Of a stretch of DNA of 7,302 bases, positions 1 through 6,005 are shown one piece after another (position 1 is the stretch's first letter; every line of letters starts with the position of its first letter). A program made the translations under genes and the position numbers. The stretch spans positions 1 to 7,302 of the forward strand of contig JBBRSC010000172.1 in assembly GCA_038245795.1 (NCBI GenBank), given 5' to 3'. The stretch is from JBBRSC01 sp038245795 (GTDB lineage: Bacteria > Actinomycetota > Acidimicrobiia > Acidimicrobiales > Microtrichaceae). The notes beneath the pieces are model-generated. The model saw nothing but the letters and a program-made list of their open reading frames with translations. It had not been told where the DNA came from and did not search any database.

Positions 1-1
1 C

Positions 2-142
2 CAGGAACTCCTCGCCCGGCTCCCCGAGATCACGGTCCCACCCGATGCCGTCACCAGCCGGGGCGACTCCAGTCTCGTGTTGGCACTGAACCATGTGCCG
101 GCGACGATTGGAACGCCGGGCGAGGTGTGCCCTGTCAGCTGA
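2..142 (+). CDS. Cytochrome P450, C-terminal fragment (5' end outside window)
   Basis: An open frame enters from the left edge and stops at TGA 140-142, giving the last 46 residues of a protein. The segment LARLPEITVPPDAV, then SSLVLALNHVPATI and a short polar tail, can be laid almost without gaps on the C-terminus of P450cam as I remember it (LTRIPDFSIAPGA, then the closing strand ending in LPLVW). In that family this stretch carries the last beta strands near the substrate pocket. The heme-binding Cys lies upstream and cannot be checked here. P450s of this kind are soluble, NAD(P)H/ferredoxin-dependent monooxygenases. The stop codon lies at the left arm of the dyad ahead of the TetR gene. 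The identity rests on a short tail and is tentative; reading frame and stop are clear. Confidence 0.5.
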   Translation, partial: QELLARLPEITVPPDAVTSRGDSSLVLALNHVPATIGTPGEVCPVS

Positions 143-168
143 CCGGGTCGCCGCTCGGGTTCCCGGTC
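141..168. repeat. 28-bp dyad between P450 stop and TetR start; candidate operator
   Basis: Perfect 7-bp arms GACCGGG (141-147) and CCCGGTC (162-168) flank a core with a second dyad, CCG (151-153) and CGG (156-158). Ten of 14 symmetric pairs match. The dyad sits 11 bp upstream of the chosen TetR GTG start, a usual place for an autoregulatory TetR operator. As RNA it could also fold as a stem-loop after the upstream stop codon, but no U-tract follows, so an intrinsic terminator is less likely. Symmetry is seen directly; the operator role is inferred. Confidence 0.4.
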
Positions 169-179
169 GGGATGTTGCG

Positions 180-746
180 GTGTCAGTCCGCGAACGCGTC
201 CTCGACACTGCCCTTGCATTGATGTCGGAACGCGGCGCCGAGGGCACGTCGATGCGTCAACTGGCGGCGGCCAGCGGGGTGCAGGTCGCCGCGATCTATC
301 ACTACTTCCCGTCCAAAGACGCGCTGCTGACCGCCGTCATCGACGAGCGGCAGTATCACGCCCGGCTCGCAGATCAACCGAACGACGTCGACCTGGCAGA
401 CCCGGTCGAGGATCGGCTCACGGCGACGGTCCTCATGTTCTGGAACGGTGCGCTCGACGAATCGCCGGTCCTGAAGCTTCTCCTGGGAGAGGGGCTCAGA
501 GCCGAGCCGGCAGCTCAACAGGTCGGTTCGGAATTGCTGGCAACGTTCCGGGCGGGCGTTGTTGACCAGCTTCGGGTCCGGGTGCCCGAAGTGGTCGAAG
601 CGGGCGATGTCGGGGCCGTCGCGGAGATCATGATCGGACAGATTCTCTCGGCGTTCATCCGCTATACGTTCGAACCGCAGCGAGATCCAGCAGAGATCGG
701 GGCCGAAGCTGCCGCGGCGTTAGTCTCGACGATCTCGACGATCTGA
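180..746 (+). CDS. TetR/AcrR-family transcriptional regulator
   Basis: This 188-aa protein has a standard TetR layout. Residues about 3-50 form the three-helix DNA-binding domain, with the helix-turn-helix around 24-43 (TSMRQLAAASGV, then AAIYHYFPSKDALL; the YHYFPSK motif is diagnostic). The remainder is a helical ligand-binding and dimerisation domain too divergent to predict a ligand. The frame is open back to ATG 93, but that would overlap the upstream gene and add about 29 Arg-rich residues unlike this family. GTG 180 gives a normal N-terminus (MSVRERVLDTA) and leaves the 141-168 dyad upstream, so I chose it. Its Shine-Dalgarno is weak. The CDF-like gene starts 11 bp after the stop, so the two are probably co-transcribed and the regulator probably controls that gene and itself. 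The 3' end has two copies of CTCGACGAT (725-742). Confidence 0.93.
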   Translation: MSVRERVLDTALALMSERGAEGTSMRQLAAASGVQVAAIYHYFPSKDALLTAVIDERQYHARLADQPNDVDLADPVEDRLTATVLMFWNGALDESPVLKLLLGEGLRAEPAAQQVGSELLATFRAGVVDQLRVRVPEVVEAGDVGAVAEIMIGQILSAFIRYTFEPQRDPAEIGAEAAAALVSTISTI

Positions 747-749
747 TCC

Positions 750-753
750 GGAG
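750..753 (+). promoter_or_regulatory. Ribosome binding site for the CDF-like gene
   Basis: GGAG lies four bases before the GTG at 758, immediately after the TetR stop. It supports that GTG as the start and suggests translation in series with the regulator. Confidence 0.5.
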
Positions 754-757
754 ACCC

Positions 758-1663
758 GTGGCTGCCCAGGACATCGCCACCGAACGAACATCGCTCATCT
801 GGTCCATTGTGGTGTGCACCACGCTTGGCGTGATCGGGATCGTTGCCGGATTGTTGTCAGGTTCGCAGATGATCCTCCTCGACGGGGTCTACGGCTTCAT
901 TGGGGTGGTCGTGTCGTGGCTGTTGCTGCAGGCGTCGTCGCTGGCCGGTGAGGGACCGTCGAAGCACTATCCCTATGGGCGTCAGGCAGCGACACCGATC
1001 GTGATCGGCATCCAGGGATTCGTCCTGTTGGCGACACTCCTGTACGCGGCGGTGCAGGCCGTCAACTCGATCGTCGACGGCGGGAGCAATGTGGCGGCGG
1101 GTTTGGCGGTGCTCTACGGCGTGGTCTCGACCGTTGCATCTTTTGGAACCTGGGCGTGGTTGCGTCGACGTACCGGCGATTCGGATCTCGTGTTCGCAGA
1201 AGCGACGGCTTGGCGGGTCGCGGCGCTTCGCGGGTTCGGCATTGTCGTCGGATTCGGGATCCTGTGGTTGATCCTCCGGTCATCGTGGCGCTCGGCTGGC
1301 CCGTACATCGACCCGGTGATGGTGCTTGTGACCTGCGTCGCGTTCCTGGCGGCGCCCATCAAGATGGTGAAAGGCACGATTGTCGAGCTCCTCGAAGGTG
1401 TCCCGCCACCAGAGGTTCAAGGGCCGGTGCTCCAGGCGGTTCGTGAGGTCCAGGCGGCCTTCGATCTGAACGATCCGGTCGTTCGGATGACGAAACTCGG
1501 ACCGAAGCTCTACGTGGAGGTAGACGTTGTGGTCCAGCCTGACGTGACGATCGCGCAGGAGGACGCAGTCCGGAACGATCTCCGTCGACGACTCTCGGTG
1601 CTTCCCTACGCGGTGTGGCTCAACGTCGAACTCAGCGCTGATCCGACATGGGGAGAGCTCTGA
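758..1663 (+). CDS. Divergent cation diffusion facilitator (CDF)-like membrane protein
   Basis: This 301-aa protein matches CDF transporters in layout. Six hydrophobic segments lie at roughly 13-34, 38-60, 80-103, 112-135, 152-172 and 184-200, followed by a cytoplasmic domain (about 213-292) with the CDF-type pattern KLGPKLYVEVDVVVQP. Family landmarks include GSQMILLDGVY in TM2, YPYGRQAATP before TM3 and YIDPVMVLV in TM6. CDF proteins normally export Zn, Co, Cd, Fe or Mn by proton antiport. However, the transport-site pairs are absent: the TM2 H/DxxxD positions are Tyr45 and Gly49, and the TM5 HxxxD positions align with Ala151 and Ala155. The length is normal and the frame intact, so this looks like a diverged subfamily rather than a decayed gene. 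Substrate, or even transport activity, cannot be assigned. It follows the TetR gene by 11 bp and is probably controlled by it. Confidence 0.82.
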   Translation: MAAQDIATERTSLIWSIVVCTTLGVIGIVAGLLSGSQMILLDGVYGFIGVVVSWLLLQASSLAGEGPSKHYPYGRQAATPIVIGIQGFVLLATLLYAAVQAVNSIVDGGSNVAAGLAVLYGVVSTVASFGTWAWLRRRTGDSDLVFAEATAWRVAALRGFGIVVGFGILWLILRSSWRSAGPYIDPVMVLVTCVAFLAAPIKMVKGTIVELLEGVPPPEVQGPVLQAVREVQAAFDLNDPVVRMTKLGPKLYVEVDVVVQPDVTIAQEDAVRNDLRRRLSVLPYAVWLNVELSADPTWGEL

Positions 1664-1722
1664 AGGAGCCGCTGCGACGCTCGCTCCGGTGTGACATGTG
1701 CCGAAGGGGTGGGCGAAACATA

Positions 1723-1750
1723 CTTCACCTGGTTAACTAACTGGGTGAAG
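1723..1750. promoter_or_regulatory. Nested 28-bp dyad at the MarR start; probable MarR operator
   Basis: Outer arms CTTCACC (1723-1729) and GGTGAAG (1744-1750) are perfect inverted repeats. Inside them GTTAacTAAC (1732-1741) is a second perfect dyad with the same centre. Two-base spacers (TG on each side) separate the tiers, and 22 of 28 positions are symmetric. The AT-rich core stands out from the GC-rich surroundings and could hold a -10 element (TTAACT 1733-1738, or CATACT 1719-1724). The site overlaps the likely start of a MarR gene, where autoregulatory MarR operators usually lie. The symmetry is plain; the function is inferred from position and family. Confidence 0.6.
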
Positions 1751-2233
1751 CACTTGACCCTCCCCGCCGACGAGCTGACGGCCGCTGACGTGACGGCCGC
1801 CGATCTCCGTGAAGTCGTGGCGCGGGTTGCCCGCGCCATCCGTCGCCAAGGAGGATCGATCGGTGCGCCGATCCCGGCCGGAGCCATTTCGGCACTGGCC
1901 ACGCTCGATCGGCGCGGCGCCATGACCGTCAGCGAACTGGCCCGCCACGAGCAGGTGACCCCTCCGCTCATCACCAAGATCACGCGCCACCTGACCGACG
2001 ATGGCCTCATCACCAAGACCGTCGACGCCAAGGACGGCCGGGTGATGCGTCTGGACATCACCGAAGCCGGTCGGACACTGCTGTCTCAACGCCGTGACCG
2101 AGGAACGGCGTGGCTGGCTGATCGGCTTCTCCATCTTGACGACGATCATCGGGCTCGACTCGTTGCGGCCATCCCTGCGCTCGAGCTGCTGCTCGACGAC
2201 TCGGTCCGCGAACAAGCGGAGCTCACCCGATGA
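1745..2233 (+). CDS. MarR-family transcriptional regulator
   Basis: About 162 aa with a MarR winged helix-turn-helix. A helical N-terminus (LREVVARVARAIRRQ) leads into the recognition helices (MTVSELARHEQVTPPLITKITRHL, split here only by family alignment), then a beta wing with the conserved D-x-x-DGR signature (DAKDGRVMRLDITEAG) and a C-terminal dimerisation helix. MarR proteins are dimeric repressors released by phenolic or drug-like ligands. The frame opens at GTG 1691, but that start puts the 1723-1750 dyad inside the gene and adds atypical residues. I chose GTG 1745, possibly a leaderless or near-leaderless start; TTG 1754 and GTG 1790 are alternatives. The stop overlaps the exporter start as ATGA, so the exporter is its most likely target. 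A 10-bp direct repeat, TGACGGCCGC, lies near the 5' end (about 1776 and 1791). Confidence 0.9.
   Translation: MKHLTLPADELTAADVTAADLREVVARVARAIRRQGGSIGAPIPAGAISALATLDRRGAMTVSELARHEQVTPPLITKITRHLTDDGLITKTVDAKDGRVMRLDITEAGRTLLSQRRDRGTAWLADRLLHLDDDHRARLVAAIPALELLLDDSVREQAELTR
2218..2221 (+). promoter_or_regulatory. Ribosome binding site for the MFS exporter
   Basis: GGAG sits eight bases before ATG 2230, inside the end of the MarR gene. It supports this start and the coupled translation implied by the ATGA overlap. Confidence 0.55.
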
Positions 2234-3567
2234 CTGCTCGGCTCCTCAGGAGCAACACGTTCCGATCATTCCGGGGACACAACTTCCGCATCTATTTCGC
2301 GGGTCAGGCCATCTCGCAGATCGGGAGCTGGCTGCAACTGATCGCCCAGACCATCCTCATGTTGCGCCTCGAGGGAACGGCCGTGGCGCTCGGAGCCCTC
2401 GTCGCGCTCCAATTTCTGCCGGTGCTGCTCTTCGGGCCGTTCTCGGGGGTCCTGGCTGACCGGCTCGACAAGCGCCGGCTGCTGATGGTCACCCAATCAC
2501 TGATGATGATCCCGGCGTTGCTGCTCGGCACGTTGACGATCAGCGGACACATCACCACCGCCTGGCTGCTGGTCCTGGCCACCATGACAGGAGTCGGCAC
2601 CGCGTTCGACAATCCTCCGCGGCGCACGATCCTGTCTGAGCTCGTCGAACCGGAGGACGTCACCAACGCGGTGAGCCTGAACTCCACCCTCATGACTGGA
2701 GCCCGTCTGATCGCACCGGCCGTGGCCGGCCTGCTGATTGTCACGGTCGGAATCGGTTGGTGCTTCATCGTCAACTCGTTGTCATTCATTGCCGGGTTGA
2801 TTGCGGTGAAGCGGCTCGATACGACCGCCATGAACCCGGCCCGGGTCGTTCCGCGATCGAAGGGTCAGATCCGAGAAGGGCTCGCGTATCTGTGGGGCGA
2901 TCGCGAATTGCGGATCGCCATGTCGGTCATGGTCGTCGTGTCCACGTTGGCGTTCAACTGGCCGGTCGTCCTTCCGATCTTCGCCCGTGTCACCCTCAAT
3001 GGTGGCGAGCGCACGTACCTAGTGCTGAGCGCGGTGGTTAGTTTCGGATCGTTGATCGGAGCGCTGTTGATCGCCCGTCGTCGCGAGATTGTGCTGGTCA
3101 CCGTGATCCGCACCGGGCTGGCGCTGGGCGTCATCATGGCGATCTTCGCCGCGTCGCCGACGCTGTGGATGGCGTTGCTTCTGGCACCCTTTCTCGGCGG
3201 CTGCGGCATTGCGTATCTGTCCTCGACAGCGAGTTTGTTGCAGATTCGCTCCGACCCGTCGATGCGAGGTCGGGTCGTTGCGCTCCACGCCGTGGTCTTC
3301 CTCGGGAGCACGCCTATTGGGGGCCCGGTAGCCGGTTTCGTCACCCAACAGTTCGGGCCCAGGGTCGGACTGCTCCTCGGCGCAGTCCCCACCATGGTCG
3401 CCGCGTCGATCGCCCTCATGGCTGTGGCCCGTCGGCCCCTCATCCCACGCGTGGAACCCTCAGCGACGAGCGCTCAGTTGATCGGTGCTCAGATGAACGA
3501 CGCCGAGGTGGCGTCGGGTCGCCCAGTGTTGGGGGTCAGCTTGACCCGCCGGCGCCGGGCGGCGTGA
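2230..3567 (+). CDS. MFS exporter, DHA3/EntS-like (MFS_3 type)
   Basis: This 445-aa inner-membrane protein has about 12 hydrophobic segments in two halves, the usual size for proton-driven drug or siderophore exporters of the DHA3 group. Motif A between TM2 and TM3 is clear: GVLADRLDKRRLL at 73-85. The stretch FDNPPRRTILSELVEPEDV (126-144), followed by NAVSLNSTLMTGARLIAPAVAG, is typical of the MFS_3 family (EntS and macrolide-efflux relatives). A central cytoplasmic loop lies at about 197-225, and RSDPSMRGRV (340-349) marks a loop in the second half. The Arg-rich C-terminus (TRRRRAA) is predicted to be cytoplasmic. The gene is joined to the MarR regulator by ATGA and has a good Shine-Dalgarno. 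The pair therefore looks like an inducible efflux module, with MarR sensing the exported compound or a relative of it. The substrate cannot be read from sequence. Confidence 0.92.
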   Translation: MTARLLRSNTFRSFRGHNFRIYFAGQAISQIGSWLQLIAQTILMLRLEGTAVALGALVALQFLPVLLFGPFSGVLADRLDKRRLLMVTQSLMMIPALLLGTLTISGHITTAWLLVLATMTGVGTAFDNPPRRTILSELVEPEDVTNAVSLNSTLMTGARLIAPAVAGLLIVTVGIGWCFIVNSLSFIAGLIAVKRLDTTAMNPARVVPRSKGQIREGLAYLWGDRELRIAMSVMVVVSTLAFNWPVVLPIFARVTLNGGERTYLVLSAVVSFGSLIGALLIARRREIVLVTVIRTGLALGVIMAIFAASPTLWMALLLAPFLGGCGIAYLSSTASLLQIRSDPSMRGRVVALHAVVFLGSTPIGGPVAGFVTQQFGPRVGLLLGAVPTMVAASIALMAVARRPLIPRVEPSATSAQLIGAQMNDAEVASGRPVLGVSLTRRRRAA

Positions 3568-3599
3568 TGTCGAGCTCGTCGGTGAGCCCAGGGTCAAGC
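3533..3599. repeat. GGGTCA/TGACCC inverted repeats at the MFS 3' end
   Basis: GGGTCA (3533-3538), a three-base loop and TGACCC (3542-3547) form a hairpin in the last codons of the exporter. GCTTGACCC (3539-3547) is also perfectly complementary to GGGTCAAGC (3591-3599) in the gap before the SDR. A 10-bp palindrome, CCGGCGCCGG, lies just after the first hairpin. The arms could pair in alternative ways or be protein half-sites. There is no T-tract, so this is not a standard terminator. Function unknown. Confidence 0.3.
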
Positions 3600-3601
3600 A
3601 C

Positions 3602-3607
3602 TAGCGT
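3602..3607 (+). promoter_or_regulatory. Possible -10 element for a leaderless SDR transcript
   Basis: TAGCGT matches the actinobacterial TANNNT pattern and lies eight bases before ATG 3616, the spacing expected for a leaderless start. The SDR gene has no good Shine-Dalgarno. No clear -35 is visible, and such hexamers arise by chance, so this is weak. Confidence 0.2.
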
Positions 3608-3615
3608 CGTCAGTC

Positions 3616-4386
3616 ATGCAGATTCAAGGGAAGACCGCACTCGTGACCGGCGCGGCGGGGGGACTCGGTCAGGCAATCGCCGAAGAGTTGTCGGGGCGCG
3701 GTGCGTCGCTCGTTCTCTCGGGTCGCAATCGAGCAGTGCTCGACGAGATGGCGCATCGGCTCGGAGCGCGGGTCGAGATCGCAGATCTGGAGCGGCCTGA
3801 TGACGTCGAGCGCCTCTCGGCCATCGGTGCCCAACTCGACATCGTGGTCGCCAACGCCAACGCCGGCATCGGTAACGACGTCCCGTTGGCTGAACTCGAC
3901 ACAGAGTCCATCGACCGCAGCATCTCGGTGAATCTGCGGGCACCGATCCTGATGACCACGGCCTTTGTCCAGGCGCACCTGAGCGCAGGGACCCCCGGAC
4001 ATGTGGTCTTGATCGGTTCCCTGTCGGGGCTGGCGGCCTCGCCCCAGACACGCATGTACAACGCCACCAAGTTCGGGCTACGCGGCTTTGGTCTCTCGAT
4101 TCGCCAGGATCTCCACGGAACGGGCATCGGAGTGTCGACCGTCGAACCGGGGTTCATCTCCGAGGCAGGCATGTTCGCCCAATCGGCCATCGATCTCCCC
4201 GCCGGAGTCCGCACCAAGAAACCAGTCGATGTCGGACGCGCCGTGGCCGAAGCGATCGAACGTGATCGTGGCGAGGTGTTCGTGTCGCCGATCGAACTGA
4301 GGTTGATGTCGACGTTGGCGACCCTTGCCCCCTCGTTCAGCGCCCGGGTTCAGCGATCGATCGACGTGGCCGGCCGGAAGAACTGA
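3616..4386 (+). CDS. Short-chain dehydrogenase/reductase (SDR), classical type
   Basis: This 256-aa soluble oxidoreductase has the complete classical SDR machinery. The cofactor-binding glycine motif is TGAAGGLG (11-18). Asp57 (ADL) contacts adenine. NANAG (80-84) is the family NNAG variant. Asn106, Ser135 and Tyr148-x3-Lys152 (YNATK) form the catalytic tetrad. Arg37 in the SGRN turn suggests preference for NADP(H). PGF (178-180) follows the last core strand as usual. SDRs interconvert alcohols and carbonyls on many substrates; the substrate loop gives no specific hint. The gene lies 48 bp after the MFS gene on the same strand, so it may belong to the MarR-MFS transcript or have its own weak promoter. 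Its last 37 bases overlap the convergent mannosyltransferase gene. I see no damage or missing catalytic residue. Confidence 0.93.
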   Translation: MQIQGKTALVTGAAGGLGQAIAEELSGRGASLVLSGRNRAVLDEMAHRLGARVEIADLERPDDVERLSAIGAQLDIVVANANAGIGNDVPLAELDTESIDRSISVNLRAPILMTTAFVQAHLSAGTPGHVVLIGSLSGLAASPQTRMYNATKFGLRGFGLSIRQDLHGTGIGVSTVEPGFISEAGMFAQSAIDLPAGVRTKKPVDVGRAVAEAIERDRGEVFVSPIELRLMSTLATLAPSFSARVQRSIDVAGRKN

Positions 4387-5864
4387 TCGTCCTCGGGGTG
4401 GCCAGCAGGCTCGTCGGTCGAGGTTCGGCGTTCCTCTCGGTGCATCCGGAACAGGTACCAGGCCACGGCCGCGGCCGCGGCCGGGACGAACCACGGACCG
4501 AACCAGCCGAGCCAGTAGACCACCGTGGAACCGTCGGCCCCGGAGCTGATCGTGAGCAGGATCGACAGCACGACCACGGCGGTTCGTTTCGATCGAAAGC
4601 GGCTGAGCGACATCAGCGCCAAGGGCAACATGATGTACCAGGGGTACAGCGTTGGTCCGAGCAACGCGGCGGCCAGGAGCGCCGACCCGAGCGCGACGGG
4701 CGGAGCATCCTGTTGGCTTCGCCACAGGATCATGCCGCCGAGCGCGACGGCTAACAGGAGGCCCACTGAGATCAGGACTGATTCGGTGCCGGTGCGACTG
4801 ACATCGATCCCAACGACGGCTGCGAGATCGCGCCCGACCTGTCCGAGCGACTGCAACGGCGACATGAGGCCCGTGTAGCGGCCGGTCGTCTTCAGTGAAT
4901 CGACCCATCCCCATCCCAGACCGGTTGCCCACGCGATCGACACCATCGTGACCAGACCGATGACCACCGACTCCACGCAGAGTCTGAGGCGTTCGGCGGT
5001 GCTGCGTCCGGGCATCGCCCACGGCAGGAAGATCAGTGCCGCAAGCACCGGCATCTTCACCGACGCCGCGCACCCGATCACCAGCGCCGCCCAGCGCCAT
5101 TGTCGGGCAAGGGTCAGCTCGACGGCGACCAACGCCAACGCCAACACGACCGAGTCGTTGTGTACGCCCGAGACGGCCTGGATGATGAGCAATGGATTGC
5201 ACATCACCAACATGAGCGCCCGCACCGGATCAGTGCCGAGGCGGCGGGCCACCCGATAGATCATCCAGCCGGCAAACGCCCACGCCGCGAAGCTCATCAG
5301 TCGGAGGAGGAAGACACTGACCAGGGGATTGTCGCCACCGACGGCGCTCGCCAACCCGGCGGCCCGGGTCCACAACGGACCGTAAGGTGCCGGTGTTTTC
5401 ATCCAGGTCCAGTCGACGAAGGCGACGTAGCCGGACCCGCGTCCGAGTACCAGCGGACCGACCCGGTAGGGGTCCAGTCCGATAGCGACGATGCGCCCCT
5501 GAGCGGCGTAGCTGTAGACGTCGCGGCTGAACATCACCGGGCCCAGCGCGAATGGCAACGCCCACCAGACTGAGGTGATCACGCTCTGGCGAACCGACAA
5601 CGGGCGTCGCCTGTGTTCTCGGATCAGCTGCACCCATGCCACGCAGAGGACGGCGAGCGCCAGGAACACGATGACGTTGAATGGCGCGTTCGAGTCGAGG
5701 TTCCAGAGACGCTCCGAGATCCGGGCCTCGGTGAGGGAGTTCGGCACCGTGCCTGATGGCCAGAGGGTGGGCGAACCCGACACCGGACGAACCTGCGAGC
5801 CGACGATCACGGTGACGGCGGCGGCAGTCGTGCCGATCACCTGCCATCGGAACCGGTTGTTCAT
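4350..5864 (-). CDS. GT-C polyprenol-phosphomannose-dependent mannosyltransferase, MptB-like
   Basis: A 504-aa polytopic membrane protein with roughly 11-13 hydrophobic segments. Its motifs match the MptA/MptB GT-C group of actinobacteria: SRDVYSYAAQG (113-123) with the acidic residue expected at the GT-C active site, GLDPYRVGP (129-137), TPAPYGPLW (157-165), GVHND (233-237) and YPWYIMLPLAL (407-417). In Mycobacterium and Corynebacterium such enzymes use lipid-linked mannose outside the membrane to build the alpha-1,6-mannan core of lipomannan. Here a role in cell-surface glycan or glycolipid assembly is inferred; the acceptor is unknown. The charged tail (about 475-504) is predicted cytoplasmic. 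ATG 5864 places TM1 near the N-terminus; a GTG at 5903 would add 13 residues but has a purine-rich site directly abutting it, too close to be a normal Shine-Dalgarno. A GGCCGC-rich run at 4467-4482 encodes an Ala stretch in the last TM. It is divergent from the 6006 gene and convergent with the SDR. Confidence 0.85.
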   Translation of the reverse strand: MNNRFRWQVIGTTAAAVTVIVGSQVRPVSGSPTLWPSGTVPNSLTEARISERLWNLDSNAPFNVIVFLALAVLCVAWVQLIREHRRRPLSVRQSVITSVWWALPFALGPVMFSRDVYSYAAQGRIVAIGLDPYRVGPLVLGRGSGYVAFVDWTWMKTPAPYGPLWTRAAGLASAVGGDNPLVSVFLLRLMSFAAWAFAGWMIYRVARRLGTDPVRALMLVMCNPLLIIQAVSGVHNDSVVLALALVAVELTLARQWRWAALVIGCAASVKMPVLAALIFLPWAMPGRSTAERLRLCVESVVIGLVTMVSIAWATGLGWGWVDSLKTTGRYTGLMSPLQSLGQVGRDLAAVVGIDVSRTGTESVLISVGLLLAVALGGMILWRSQQDAPPVALGSALLAAALLGPTLYPWYIMLPLALMSLSRFRSKRTAVVVLSILLTISSGADGSTVVYWLGWFGPWFVPAAAAAVAWYLFRMHREERRTSTDEPAGHPEDDQFFRPATSIDR

Positions 5865-6005
5865 TGTGGAATTCTCGCCCGCGGCTGGATCGAATACAAA
5901 CACCCTCCCGTGGGTCGCGTGGCAGTGCGGTCGGCGTTAGGGTCCACGATCAGGGCGCTCCCGCCCGCGGCGGAGACCCAGAAACATCCACGAAACGGAC
6001 ACTTC
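5865..6005. promoter_or_regulatory. Divergent intergenic region with promoters for both flanking genes
   Basis: These 141 bases separate two divergently oriented starts, so promoters for both must lie here or within the flanking 5' ends. On the plus strand TAGGGT (5938-5943) fits a TANNNT -10 element, about 60 bases before ATG 6006; no convincing -35 is visible. On the minus strand a TATTCG-like hexamer lies near 5892-5897. A 10-bp direct repeat, CGCCCGCGGC, occurs at 5876-5885 and 5962-5971, and TCCACGA occurs twice (5943-5949, 5987-5993). At this GC content the repeats may be chance. I find no strong palindromic operator, small ORF or structured RNA. Confidence 0.4.

Noticed and set aside
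725..742. Two tandem copies of CTCGACGAT
   Set aside because: In frame at the TetR C-terminus (STIST repeat of residues); only two copies and no sign of function.
1664..1690. Possible terminator hairpin (GGAGC and GCTCC arms) after the CDF-like gene
   Set aside because: The stem is five pairs with a 13-base loop and no T-tract; too weak to call.
1776..1807. 15-bp imperfect tandem duplication in the MarR 5' end
   Set aside because: It encodes a TAAD repeat in an N-terminal linker; it matters only slightly for start choice and looks like a local slip duplication.
4467..4482. GGCCGC tandem run
   Set aside because: It is fewer than three units and encodes an Ala stretch in a membrane segment of the mannosyltransferase; low-complexity coding sequence in GC-rich DNA.
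4078..5202. Long minus-strand open frame of 374 codons overlapping the SDR and mannosyltransferase genes
   Set aside because: Its translation is Arg/Gly-rich without domain signatures and lies in the shadow of two well-supported genes; an effect of high GC.
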